From the NCBI RefSeq assembly GCF_041261205.1, contig NZ_JBGCCH010000022.1:92292-156291 (forward strand): a DNA stretch of 64,000 bases, read 5' to 3'. Source of the DNA: Catenulispora sp. MAP5-51 (GTDB taxonomy: Bacteria > Actinomycetota > Actinomycetes > Streptomycetales > Catenulisporaceae). Shown here in pieces: positions 8,827 to 17,441 of this stretch; position 1 is the stretch's first letter, and each line of letters starts with the position of its first letter. The notes beneath the pieces were generated by a model, which saw only the letters and a list, made by a program, of their open reading frames with translations, had not been told where the DNA came from and did no database searches. The position numbers and the translations under genes were made by a program.

Positions 8827-9804
8827 TCAGTGCTGCCACACCTTGACGTAGTCGACCTTCATCGTCGACGGGGCCAGGGTGGTCCCGCCGTAGCCGCCGA
8901 CCGCGTTGTTGAGGATCAGGTACTGCGGCACGGAGGTGATACCGGTGGTGATCTGGCCGACCTTCACGCCGTCGTAGTAGTACGTGACCGAACCCGGCTC
9001 CCAGTCGGCGCCGTAGGTGTGCCACCCGGTGTAGTTGCCGCTGGCGCAGCCGCCGGGGCCGCCGGCGGTGGAGTGGAAGTGGTAGCAGGCATCGCCCGTC
9101 AGGCCCTCCATGACGTCCGTCTCGCCGTCGGTCGGCCAGTTCTGGCCGTCGGCCCAGAACGCCGGCCAGTTCGCGATCTTGCCGTCGGAGCCGGCCGGGA
9201 GGTAGATCCGGGCCTCCATGGCGCCGTAGGTGAAGTTGAACTTGCCGTTGGTGTTGACCAGGCCCGATGTGTAGTCCTTGGCCTCGCCGCAGTTCACGGC
9301 CTTCTGGATGGCGGTGAGGTTGAGCGTGCCGCCGGTCACCGAGACCTGCGCCGGGTCGTAGCAGTCGTTCTCGGACCAGTTCGGCGGGCGGGTGATGCCG
9401 GAGGCGTTCCAGCCGGTGGACCACTTGGTGGTGTCCAGGGCGGAATCGTTGGCGAAGGAGTCGCTGAAGACGTTGCGCCAGCTGCCGGCGATGCCCTGGG
9501 GCCCGGCGGAGGACGGGGCGCTGGTCGAGCTCGAGGAGCTGGGGGCCGGAGCGGAGGCGCTGGTCGGCGGGGCCGCGGGCGTCGACGGCGAGGAGGTGGC
9601 CGAGGGCGTCGAGGTGGGCACGGAGGGGGCGGACGACGTGGGCTGCGTCGGCTGCGTGGTGCTCGCCGACGACGAAGGCGCAGGCGCAGGCCGGTGGTAC
9701 CGCGAGTGGTGCCACGGCGAAGCCGAGGCGGAGGTGGCGGCCAGGCCCACGAGGGCCACGGCGGTGGTGGTCACGAGTATCGGATGTCGGCGGACAGCCC
9801 GCAT
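8827..9804 (-). CDS. Secreted glycoside hydrolase family 16 protein (beta-glucanase type)
   Basis: 325 residues: signal peptide (about 1-29, ending SASASP), a Ser/Thr/Pro linker to about residue 105, then a GH16 beta-jelly-roll. The catalytic motif is intact as GETDVMEG, with E228 nucleophile, D230 and E233 acid/base. NWPAFWADGQNWP and WHTYGADWEPGSVTYYYDGVKVG are typical of the endo-beta-1,3- and 1,3-1,4-glucanases. It would hydrolyse extracellular beta-glucan. The gene is single, divergent from an ABC transporter over a 422-base gap with hairpins. Confidence 0.93.
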   Translation of the reverse strand: MRAVRRHPILVTTTAVALVGLAATSASASPWHHSRYHRPAPAPSSSASTTQPTQPTSSAPSVPTSTPSATSSPSTPAAPPTSASAPAPSSSSSTSAPSSAGPQGIAGSWRNVFSDSFANDSALDTTKWSTGWNASGITRPPNWSENDCYDPAQVSVTGGTLNLTAIQKAVNCGEAKDYTSGLVNTNGKFNFTYGAMEARIYLPAGSDGKIANWPAFWADGQNWPTDGETDVMEGLTGDACYHFHSTAGGPGGCASGNYTGWHTYGADWEPGSVTYYYDGVKVGQITTGITSVPQYLILNNAVGGYGGTTLAPSTMKVDYVKVWQH

Positions 9805-10226
9805 GGACTAGCCCCTCTCGGGCGAATCATCATTCTTATACAAAAAGGACGCTCGACCGCTGCGGTCGGCGTCCCCGGAAAGCCGTGTCGCCATGGGGCG
9901 ACGGGCCCTGCCTCGGTGATGCGGCGACGAAAAGTCGCCGAGCTGAAGGGCCGCCGATCGCGATCGACGGCCCGATTTTCCCAGGACATTCCCGGGAGAG
10001 GCACCGAAACCATAACATGGTTGATATTGCTGTCAAGGCGGTGCTCAGGCGGGTGATGACGATGCCTTACTCGCGCGACGGGACGCCTACGGACAGCGAC
10101 GGCCGGCTTCGCGGAAGGCGCAAAACGGATGATTCGCAATATTCGGCGCAACACGCCTTGAGCGGAAGCATCAGCACCTGACGCCCCTCCTTGACACCCT
10201 CGGGTGCCCAGGCAGAAACTCAACAC
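9805..10226. promoter_or_regulatory. Long divergent intergenic region with palindromes (GH16 / ABC transporter)
   Basis: No gene is supported in these 422 bases. Visible structures: the palindrome GACCGC-T-GCGGTC near 9856; the hairpin CGGCGAC-GAAAA-GTCGCCG at 9922-9940; a 13-bp-arm inverted repeat (GGGCCGCCGATCG / CGATCGACGGCCC, one mismatch) at 9948-9973 followed by GATTTTCCC; and a TTGACA at 10191 overlapping CACCC-TC-GGGTG at 10195-10206 just before the ABC gene. These are likely promoter and operator elements for the GH16 gene (minus) and the ABC operon (plus); which element serves which gene is not clear. Confidence 0.5.
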
Positions 10227-10946
10227 ATGATGAATTACGCCGTCGACGTCCGCGACCTGCGCGTCGTCCGAGGCGGACAGGTGGTGCTCCACGACGTGAG
10301 CGCCCAGGTGGAGGTCGGGTCGGTCACCGGACTGCTGGGGCCGTCGGGGTGCGGCAAGACGACGCTGCTGCGATCGGTGGTCGGGGTGCAGACGGTGGCC
10401 GGTGGCGAAGTACGGGTGCTGGGTTCCCCTGCCGGCAGCCCCGCGCTGCGCGACCGCATCGGCTACGTGACTCAGGCCCCTTCCGTCTACGGCGACCTGT
10501 CGGTGATGGAGAACCTGCGGTACTTCGCGGCCGTGCTCGGGGCGCCGCGGGGGGATCCCGAACGGGTGATCGCGGCGGTGGGGCTGGCGGGCAAGGAGAA
10601 GGCGCGCGCCGATCGTCTGTCCGGTGGGCAGCGGGCGCGGGTGTCGCTGGCGGCGGCTTTGTTGGGGGCGCCGAGGGTGCTGGTGCTCGACGAGCCGACG
10701 GTGGGGTTGGATCCGGTGTTGCGGGCCGAATTGTGGGGGCTGTTCCATCGGTTGGCGGCCGGTGAGGATCCGGTGACGTTTCTGATCTCCAGTCATGTCA
10801 TGGATGAGGCGTCGCGGTGTACTCGGTTGTTGCTCATGCGTGAGGGGTGCATTCTGGCTTCCGACACGCCGGAGGGGTTGCTGGCGCGGACCGGGGCGCG
10901 GGATGTCGAGGGTGCGTTCCTGCGGTTGGTGGGGGCGGAGTCATGA
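10227..10946 (+). CDS. ABC-2 type exporter ATP-binding protein
   Basis: 239 residues from ATG 10227 (ATG 10230 possible). Walker A is GPSGCGKTT, the signature LSGGQRARVSLAAALL, Walker B VLVLDEPTVGLDP and the H-loop SSHVMDEASRC, all intact. The C terminus ends in the short DrrA-like tail. Its stop overlaps the start of the permease gene (ATGA), so the two form one operon and probably one exporter. A TTGACA and a small palindrome lie just upstream. The substrate is unknown; drug or lipid export is usual for the family. Confidence 0.92.
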   Translation: MMNYAVDVRDLRVVRGGQVVLHDVSAQVEVGSVTGLLGPSGCGKTTLLRSVVGVQTVAGGEVRVLGSPAGSPALRDRIGYVTQAPSVYGDLSVMENLRYFAAVLGAPRGDPERVIAAVGLAGKEKARADRLSGGQRARVSLAAALLGAPRVLVLDEPTVGLDPVLRAELWGLFHRLAAGEDPVTFLISSHVMDEASRCTRLLLMREGCILASDTPEGLLARTGARDVEGAFLRLVGAES

Positions 10947-11680
10947 GCCTGCGACGTACGGCGGCGACGGCGCGCCGGGTGCTGGAGCAGTTGCGTCACG
11001 ATCCTCGGACGATCGCGCTGATGCTGGTCGTGCCGTGTGTGCTGATCACGCTGCTGAAGTGGGTGTTCGATTCCTCGCCGCACGTGTTCCAGTCGATCGG
11101 CGCGGCGTTGCTGGGCATCTTCCCGTTCATCGTCATGTTCCTGGTGACGTCGGTGGGCATGCTGCGGGAGCGGACCGGCGGGACGTTGGAGCGGCTGTTG
11201 ACGATGCCGCTGGGCAAGGGCGACCTGCTCGGCGGTTATGCGGTGGCATTCGGTGCGGTGGCGCTGGTGCAGGCGTCGTTGGTGTCGGCGCTGGCCCTCG
11301 GGCCGCTGGGGTTGTCGGTGGCGGGGCCGGCGTGGGCGCTGGTGGTGGTCGCGGTGCTCGATGCGCTGTTGGGGACGGCGTTGGGGCTGTTCACGAGCGC
11401 GTTCGCGCGGACGGAGTTCCAGGCGGTGCAGTTCCTTCCGGCGTTCGTGCTGCCGCAGTTCCTGTTGTGCGGGCTGTTCACGCCGCGCGATCGGATGCAG
11501 CCGGTGTTGCGGTGGCTGTCGGATGTGATGCCGTTGTCGTATGCGGTGGACGCCATGGACAAGATCACGGCGCGGTCGGCGGTGTCCGGCGCGCTGATCG
11601 CCGACATGGCTATCATCGCCGGTGCCGGGGTGCTCGCGCTGGCGCTGGGTGCTGTGACGCTGCGCCGCCGGACGGGGTGA
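10943..11680 (+). CDS. ABC-2 family transporter permease
   Basis: 245 residues with six predicted transmembrane helices and the ABC-2 permease pattern: VLITLLKWVFDS, FPFIVMFLVTSVGMLRERTGGTLERLLTMPLGKGDLLGGY (the family motif after TM2), then FLPAFVLPQFLLCGLFTPRDRMQPVLRWLSDVMPLSYAVDAM. It starts at ATG 10943, overlapping the ATPase stop by four bases. Together the two genes encode a half-transporter-type exporter in the cytoplasmic membrane. Confidence 0.9.
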   Translation: MSLRRTAATARRVLEQLRHDPRTIALMLVVPCVLITLLKWVFDSSPHVFQSIGAALLGIFPFIVMFLVTSVGMLRERTGGTLERLLTMPLGKGDLLGGYAVAFGAVALVQASLVSALALGPLGLSVAGPAWALVVVAVLDALLGTALGLFTSAFARTEFQAVQFLPAFVLPQFLLCGLFTPRDRMQPVLRWLSDVMPLSYAVDAMDKITARSAVSGALIADMAIIAGAGVLALALGAVTLRRRTG

Positions 11681-11689
11681 GCCGGGCAG

Positions 11690-11812
11690 GTAGCCGGGGC
11701 ACAGTGAGCAGGGCCGGGTGAGCAGGGCCGGGTGAGCGGGGCGGAAGGCTCCGCGAGCGGCATCGCGTGCAACACCGGTGCGACACCGGTGCAACACCGT
11801 AACGGACACGAT
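11690..11812. repeat. Short direct repeats upstream of HAD gene
   Basis: Two kinds of short direct repeats lie between the permease stop and the next gene: a GTGAGCAGGGCCGGG-like unit in two to three copies (about 11703-11745), and an 11-base GCAACACCGGT/GCGACACCGGT unit in about three copies (about 11768-11800). No gene is supported here. Confidence 0.55.
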
Positions 11813-11827
11813 GCGAGGGAGCCGGGC

Positions 11828-12550
11828 GTGGGCGGCGCACTGCTGGTGCTGTGGGACATCGACCAGACGCTGATCAAGACCACCGGCGTGGCCACCGAGG
11901 CGTACACCGAGGCGGTGCTGGAGACCATCGGCAGCCCGTGGCGCGGGGACATGACGTTCAACGGGCTGACCGAGCGCGCCATGGCCGTGCGGATCCTGCG
12001 CATGCACGACGTCGAGCCCGACCCGGCGTTGCTCACGCTGTTCCTGGCGAACCTGGAACGCTCGCTGCTCGCCCGCGCCGAGGCCATCAGGGCCCGCGGC
12101 CATGCCCTGGCCGGTGCCCGCGCGGCGCTGGAGGCGCTGGCCGCCGCGCCGCAGGCCCGGCAGTCGGTGCTGACCGGGAACATCCGGACGGTCGCGGAGA
12201 TGAAGCTGCAGGCCTTCGAGCTGCATTCCTGGATCGACTTCGCGATCGGCGCCTACGGCGACGACGAGGTCGAACGCAACGACCTGATCCCGCACGCCTG
12301 GCGCCGTGCCGAGTCCCGGTACGGACACAGGTACGGCCCGGCGCACACGGTCATCCTCGGCGATACCGTCCGCGACGTGGAGGCGGCGCTGGCGCACGGC
12401 GCCGCCGTGGTCGCCGTCGCCAGTGGGACCACGGCGGTCGCGGATCTGCGTGACGCCGGCGCGCAGGTGGTGATCGCCGACCTGGCCGACACCGGGGTTG
12501 TGCTGGCGGCGATCGAGCAGGCTACTGCGGTGGTGTCCCGCGGCCGGTGA
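11828..12550 (+). CDS. HAD-superfamily hydrolase (phosphoglycolate phosphatase-like)
   Basis: 240 residues from GTG 11828, preceded by GAGGGAG. HAD motif I is DIDQTLIK, with nucleophile Asp and acid/base Asp; motif II is SVLTGN; motif III a Lys/Arg region; motif IV VILGDTVRDVEAAL. A helical cap domain sits between motifs I and II (C1 cap). Such enzymes dephosphorylate small phosphomonoesters in the cytosol; the substrate here is not evident. The end overlaps a 12-bp tandem repeat array. Confidence 0.85.
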   Translation: MGGALLVLWDIDQTLIKTTGVATEAYTEAVLETIGSPWRGDMTFNGLTERAMAVRILRMHDVEPDPALLTLFLANLERSLLARAEAIRARGHALAGARAALEALAAAPQARQSVLTGNIRTVAEMKLQAFELHSWIDFAIGAYGDDEVERNDLIPHAWRRAESRYGHRYGPAHTVILGDTVRDVEAALAHGAAVVAVASGTTAVADLRDAGAQVVIADLADTGVVLAAIEQATAVVSRGR

Positions 12551-12672
12551 CGCCGGAGGTAGAACCGGAGCTAACACGGGAGGTAGCACGGGAGCTGGCT
12601 CCGGAGCTCACACGGGAGCTAGAACGGGAGGTGGCTCCGGAACTCACACGGGAGGTAGCACCGGAACCACCA
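12548..12672. repeat. Imperfect 12-bp tandem repeat (GGAGSTAGMACG)
   Basis: About ten units of a 12-base repeat such as GGAGGTAGCACG/GGAGCTCACACG/GGAGCTAGAACG lie immediately upstream of the DUF3224 gene. The array is open in the frame of that gene (Glu-Leu-Thr-Arg-Glu pattern), but family length argues it is not translated. It is similar in unit size and G/C pattern to the array at 5672-5769. Confidence 0.8.
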
Positions 12673-12696
12673 CCGGCGGCCGCTACGGTCGTCGTC

Positions 12697-13131
12697 ATGA
12701 GAACCGAGGGAACCTTCAGCGTGACGTCGTTCGCGCCGGCCGCCGTCGAGCCGTCGCTGGAGGTCGTCACGGCCACTGCGACGGGGGTGGCGACCATGGA
12801 GAAGGCGTTCGAGGGCGGGATCGCGGGGCGTTCGGCCACGCTGTTCACCTCGGCGTACGACCAGGAGCGGGGCGCGGGTACCTATCTGGCGCTGGAGTCG
12901 TTCGAGGGGACGTTGGACGGGCGCGCCGGCACCTTCAACTTCGTGCACTCCGCGACAACGGCCGGGGCGGACCGGTCCGATGAGTACTTCCTGATCGTGC
13001 CCGGCAGCGGTACCGGTGAGCTGGCGGGCATCACCGGTACCGGCAGCATCGAGGTCGACGCGGACGGCACGCACCGCATCCGGTTCGACTACGCCATCAG
13101 CCCCGGGCAGGTCGGCGCCGTCGAAGGCTGA
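12697..13131 (+). CDS. DUF3224 domain protein
   Basis: 144 residues from ATG 12697 (MRTEGTFSVTSFAPAAVEP). The whole protein fits DUF3224: an N-terminal GTFxVxSxxP strand, then MEKAFEGGIAGRSATLFTSAYD, GTYLALESFEGTLDGRAGTFNFVHS and SGTGELAGITGTGSIEVDADGTHRIRFDY. A small beta-barrel of unknown function, common next to regulators in actinomycetes. An in-frame extension to 12547 through the tandem repeat is rejected as non-family sequence. It is convergent with argS, whose stop lies 10 bases away. Confidence 0.85.
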   Translation: MRTEGTFSVTSFAPAAVEPSLEVVTATATGVATMEKAFEGGIAGRSATLFTSAYDQERGAGTYLALESFEGTLDGRAGTFNFVHSATTAGADRSDEYFLIVPGSGTGELAGITGTGSIEVDADGTHRIRFDYAISPGQVGAVEG

Positions 13132-13141
13132 TGAGCACCGC

Positions 13142-14965
13142 TCACAGCTGTTCCGGCGCGCTGATCCCCAGCAGCGCCAGCCCCAGCTTCAGCGTCTCCC
13201 CGGTCAGGCGCACCAGCGCGGCGCGGTTCTCCCGCACCGCGTCGGTCGGTGCCTTGACGACCGGGCAGTTCTCGTAGAAGTCCGAGAAGGTCTGCGCCAG
13301 CGCGTAGAGGTAGGACGCCAGCCGGTGCGGCTCGAAGTTCTCCGTGACCGTGGCCAGTGTCGCCCCGAGGTCGTCCAGGTGCAGGGCCAGCCTGCGCTCG
13401 GCCGGCTCCAGCTCCAGCTCCGGGTGCACCTGGGAGGCGGTGCCCTCGGGGAGCTTGCGCAGGATCGAGTGGATCCGGGCGTGCGCGTACTGCAGGTAGA
13501 CGCTGGTATTCCCGTGCAGGGAGACCATGCGGTCCAGGTCGAAGATGTAGTCCTTGGTTCGCGAGGTCGACAGGTCGGCGTACTTCACCGCGCCGATGCC
13601 GACGATCTTGGCCTCGGTGCGCGTGCCGTCGGCGTCCAGGTCCGGGTTCTTCTCCTCGACCGTGGCCACGGCGTGCTCGACGGCGCTGTCCAGCAGTTCG
13701 ATCAGGCGGATGGTCTTGCCGGCGCGGGTCTTGAACGGCTTGCCGTCGGTGCCCAGGACCGAACCGAACTGCACGTGCACCGCCTCGACGCCTTCGGGCA
13801 GGTAGCCGGCGCGGCGTGCGGTCTCGAACACCATGCGGAAGTGCAGCGCCTGGCGGCTGTCGACGACGTAGAGGATCTGGCCGGCCTTGAGGGTGTCGAC
13901 GCGGTAGCGGATCGCGGCCAGGTCGGTGGCGGCGTAGCCGAAGCCGCCGTCGCTCTTGCGCACGATCAGCGGGACCGGCTCGCCGTCGGGGCCCTTGACG
14001 TCTTCGAAGAACACGCACAGCGCGCCCTCGCTCCACACCGCGACGCCCCGCTCCTCCAAGTCGGCGGCGACCTCGGCGAGGTAGGGGTTGTAGAAGCTCT
14101 CGCCGACCGCGTCGGCGTCGACCAGGCGCACGTCCAGGCGGGCGTAGACGTCCTCGAAATAGCGCTTGGACTCCGCGACCATCTCGCGCCAGACCGCCAG
14201 CGAGTCTGCGTCCCCGCCCTGCAGCGTCACCACGCGCTTGCGGGCCCGGTCGGCGAACTCGGCGTCGGACTCGAAGTGGGCGCGGGCGTCGCGGTACAGG
14301 GCGGTCAGCCAGGAGATGGCGACCTCGCCGGAGTGCTCGGCCTCGGCCGGGCGGGCCTCGGGGTGCTCGACCAGGTATTGGATGAGCATGCCGAACTGGG
14401 TGCCCCAGTCGCCGAGGTGGTTCTGGCGCACCACGGTGCGGCCGTCGAACTCCAGCAGCCGGACCAGCGCGTCGCCGATGACGGTCGAGCGCAGGTGGCC
14501 GACGTGCATCTCCTTGGCGATGTTCGGCTGGGAGTAGTCGATGACGGTGGTCTGGCCGACCGCGGTGGGCGCAACGCCCAGGCGCGGGTCGCCGAGGCGC
14601 TCGGCGGCCTGGCCGGCCAGGGCGGCGTCGGTGAGGGTGAGGTTGAGGAAGCCGGGGCCGGCCACCTCGACGGCGGCGATCACGCCGGAGGTGGCGACGG
14701 GCTCGGAGCCGGCGGCGCTTGTCGCGCTGGCCGCACTGGACGCGCCCTCGGCGCCGGCCGGGGCCAGTGCAGCGGCGACCTTCGTGGCCAGCTCGCGCGG
14801 GTTGCCCTTCACCGCCTTGGCCAGCGGCAGCACGCCGTTGGCCTGGAAGTCGGCGTGGTCGGAGGGGCGGATCAGCGGGTCGGCGTCGCGCGCCGCGTCC
14901 CCGAGCACCGCGGTCAGCGCGGCGCGGACGTCGTCCGCCAGGATCTCCGACAGTGCCTTGGCCAT
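13142..14965 (-). CDS. argS: Arginine--tRNA ligase
   Basis: 607 residues from ATG 14965 ([17 protein letters not shown]), a normal length for bacterial class I ArgRS. It joins arginine to tRNA-Arg in the cytosol. The N-terminal Add-1 domain (about 1-110) is followed by the catalytic domain with the HIGH-type motif [22 protein letters not shown] and later [21 protein letters not shown] in the KMSKS region, which is degenerate as usual in ArgRS. The C-terminal helical anticodon-binding domain ends [14 protein letters not shown]. An upstream ATG at 15058 would add 31 residues but is unlikely. Confidence 0.96.
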   Translation of the reverse strand: MAKALSEILADDVRAALTAVLGDAARDADPLIRPSDHADFQANGVLPLAKAVKGNPRELATKVAAALAPAGAEGASSAASATSAAGSEPVATSGVIAAVEVAGPGFLNLTLTDAALAGQAAERLGDPRLGVAPTAVGQTTVIDYSQPNIAKEMHVGHLRSTVIGDALVRLLEFDGRTVVRQNHLGDWGTQFGMLIQYLVEHPEARPAEAEHSGEVAISWLTALYRDARAHFESDAEFADRARKRVVTLQGGDADSLAVWREMVAESKRYFEDVYARLDVRLVDADAVGESFYNPYLAEVAADLEERGVAVWSEGALCVFFEDVKGPDGEPVPLIVRKSDGGFGYAATDLAAIRYRVDTLKAGQILYVVDSRQALHFRMVFETARRAGYLPEGVEAVHVQFGSVLGTDGKPFKTRAGKTIRLIELLDSAVEHAVATVEEKNPDLDADGTRTEAKIVGIGAVKYADLSTSRTKDYIFDLDRMVSLHGNTSVYLQYAHARIHSILRKLPEGTASQVHPELELEPAERRLALHLDDLGATLATVTENFEPHRLASYLYALAQTFSDFYENCPVVKAPTDAVRENRAALVRLTGETLKLGLALLGISAPEQL

Positions 14966-15140
14966 GGGTTTCCTCGCTGCTCGGACCGGTTCTCCGGCCG
15001 TTTTGGTGGGGTCTGTCAAGCCTAGCGCCCGGGCCGAATCGATTAATAACTCAGACACGAGCGTTTAACTTAGTGAGGGGCGGCGGGTCATCGTGGAAGT
15101 CGAACAGCATTGTTTGATTTCCACGACGGAGGGGATTCCG

Positions 15141-16610
15141 ATGGACGACAGCCCCGGCCACGGCGAAAGCCGCGACCACTCCCGATGGGCCGCCCTGGCC
15201 CTGCTGTGCCTGGCCCAGTTCATGCTGATCGTCGACATCACGGGGGTGAACCTGGCCCTGCCCACGATGGCCCACGACCTTTCCCTCAGCCGCCAGGCGC
15301 TGACCTGGGTGCCTGCGGCCTACACGCTGTGCTTCGGCGGTCTGCTGCTGCTTGGCGGCCGGCTCGCCGACGGCCTGGGACGCCGGCGCGCGTTCCTGCT
15401 CGGCCTGGCCGCGTTCACCGCCGCCTCGTTGATGTCCGGGCTCGCGCACTCCTCCGGGGAGCTGATCGCCGGGCGCGCCGCGCAGGGTGTCGCCGCCGCG
15501 CTGCTGTCTCCGGCGGCGCTGTCGATCGTCACTACGACGTTCCACGGTCCGGAGCGCACCAAGGCGCTCGGCGTCTGGGGCGCGATCGGCGGGGCCGGCG
15601 CGGCGGTCGGGGTGCTGGTCGGGGGCGCGCTGACCTCGGGGCCGGGGTGGCGCTGGGTGTTCTTCGTGAACCTGCCGATCGGCCTGGCGGTGCTGGTGCT
15701 GCTCCCCCGGCTGGTGCCAGCCTCGGCGCCGGCGCGGTCGCTGCGCGGGCTGGACGTGCCCGGCGCGCTGGCCGCGACGGCCACCGCCGCGTTGCTGATA
15801 TACGGCCTGATCCACGCCGGCGGTTCGGGCTGGGGCACCGCGGCCACGCTGCTGCCGTTGGCTGGTGCGGTGCTGGCGGCTGTCGTACTGGTTCTGGTGG
15901 AACGTTCGGCGGCGCATCCGTTGCTACGACGGGAGCTCATACGAGACCGCGCGGTGGTTGCCGGGGCCGGGGTGATGTTCGCGGCGACGATTTTGTTGAT
16001 CACCGGGTTCTTCCTCCTGTCGTGGTACCTCCAGCACCGCGCGGGCTACTCGGCGCTCAAAACCGGCGTGGTCTACCTGCCGGTGGCGGTGGCGACGGGC
16101 CTGGGCGCGCATCTGGCCTCGCACGGCGTCGGGCACCTCGGCTTCCGGCGGACCGCCGTCTCCGGCTTCGTCGTGGCCGCCGCCGGCGCGCTGCTGCTGA
16201 CCCGGCTCCCGGCCAGCGGGAACGCGGCGCTGGCGGTGCTGCCCGGGTTCATGCTGCTCAGCGTGGGCGTCGGCATGGCGCTGGTGACGGCCACGACCGC
16301 CGCGCTGCACCAGGCCGACCACAGTGAGGCCGGATTGATCTCGGGCCTGGTCAACACCGGGCACGAACTCGGGTCGGCGCTCGGTGTGGCGCTGGCCTCG
16401 GTTCTGGCCGGCGGGAGCCTGGGGGCTACGACGGCGGCGACCGCGACGGCGTCGGCATCGGCATCAACGGCTGCGGCGACCGGCGTCGGCGGGTTCCACA
16501 CCGCGTTCGCGGCCGCCGCCGGCATCGCGGCGGTGGCGGCGCTCGCGGCGCTGCGGGCGCTGCCGGCGGGGCGTCCGGATCCGTCGGCGCGGCCGGTGTT
16601 CGGGCACTGA
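15141..16610 (+). CDS. DHA2-family MFS exporter
   Basis: 489 residues with about 14 transmembrane helices, starting at ATG 15141 behind a GGAGGGG Shine-Dalgarno. Helix 1 reads FMLIVDITGVNLALPTM; motif A is GGRLADGLGRRRAF; GGAGAAVGVLVGGALTSG carries the motif C-like glycines. A drug:proton antiporter of the DHA2 class in the cytoplasmic membrane. A TetR gene follows 56 bases downstream on the same strand and may control it. A role in exporting the product of the hydrazine-type cluster a few kb away is possible but has no direct support. Confidence 0.9.
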   Translation: MDDSPGHGESRDHSRWAALALLCLAQFMLIVDITGVNLALPTMAHDLSLSRQALTWVPAAYTLCFGGLLLLGGRLADGLGRRRAFLLGLAAFTAASLMSGLAHSSGELIAGRAAQGVAAALLSPAALSIVTTTFHGPERTKALGVWGAIGGAGAAVGVLVGGALTSGPGWRWVFFVNLPIGLAVLVLLPRLVPASAPARSLRGLDVPGALAATATAALLIYGLIHAGGSGWGTAATLLPLAGAVLAAVVLVLVERSAAHPLLRRELIRDRAVVAGAGVMFAATILLITGFFLLSWYLQHRAGYSALKTGVVYLPVAVATGLGAHLASHGVGHLGFRRTAVSGFVVAAAGALLLTRLPASGNAALAVLPGFMLLSVGVGMALVTATTAALHQADHSEAGLISGLVNTGHELGSALGVALASVLAGGSLGATTAATATASASASTAAATGVGGFHTAFAAAAGIAAVAALAALRALPAGRPDPSARPVFGH

Positions 16611-16666
16611 GGCGGCACGCGCCCGTCCCGACATAGCCGCCCCACCGCACCCCATACGCTGTGACC

Positions 16667-17254
16667 ATGGCCGACAAGACCGACAAGCCCAAGCGCGCCG
16701 ACGCCGAGCGGACCATCACCGCCGTCCTCGACGCGGCCCTGCGGTGCTTCGCCGTCGGCCCCGACGCGACGGTCACCGAGATCGCCAAGGCGGCGGGCGT
16801 CGGCCGGGTCACGGTGTACGGGCACTTCGACTCCCTGGAGTCGATCGTCGACGCGCTGCTGGTCCGCTCCCTGTCCGAGGCCGACGAGACGTTCGCGGCC
16901 CTGGACCTGGAATCGGGCACCGCCGCCGAGGCCGTCGACCGGCTCCTGCACGCACCCTGGCTCCTGGGCCGCTACCAGGGCCTGCTGGCCGCCGCCACCC
17001 GGCACCTGGGCCCGGAGAAGGTACGGCAGCTGCACGAGAAAGTCTTCGCCCGCATCGAGGCGGTGATCGTGCGAGGCCGCGAATCCGGCGAGTTCCGCAC
17101 CGACCTGCCGCTGCCGTGGACGATGGCGTCGGCGTACGCGCTCGCGCACGCCGCCGCCGGCGAGGCCGACGCCGGGCGGCTGGGACGGGAAGAAGCCGCG
17201 GATCTGCTGAGCACGACGGTGCTCTGGCTGCTGCGGGGGCCGGGCGGGAACTAG
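16667..17254 (+). CDS. TetR-family transcriptional regulator
   Basis: 195 residues from ATG 16667 (GTG 16661 is in frame). The HTH reads ITAVLDAALRCFAVGPDATVTEIAKAAGVGRVTVYGHFDSLESIVDALL, the class with VTVYGHF in the recognition helix. The ligand domain has no recognised relatives. The gene follows the MFS exporter on the same strand, so it probably regulates it. No convincing palindrome was found in the 56-base gap. Confidence 0.88.
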   Translation: MADKTDKPKRADAERTITAVLDAALRCFAVGPDATVTEIAKAAGVGRVTVYGHFDSLESIVDALLVRSLSEADETFAALDLESGTAAEAVDRLLHAPWLLGRYQGLLAAATRHLGPEKVRQLHEKVFARIEAVIVRGRESGEFRTDLPLPWTMASAYALAHAAAGEADAGRLGREEAADLLSTTVLWLLRGPGGN

Positions 17255-17441
17255 ACGTGCCGCACCTTGTCGCAGGCCCCTGGAACGGAACCGGGCCACG
17301 TCCCCCCGGACCTGCGAAGCAAATCAGGGCGCTGGACGCCGATGGGCAGCCGGTGATGCATCCGAGGCATCCGAGAGGTCCGGTCCATCAACTTGGCGAA
17401 CCTGCACGAGTGAAGGCTATCTCGCGGCTACATCGGGACGG

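Noticed and set aside
12547..12696. N-terminal extension of DUF3224 protein through the 12-bp repeat
   Set aside because: The added Glu-Leu-Thr-Arg repeats are not part of the family and a good start exists at 12697.
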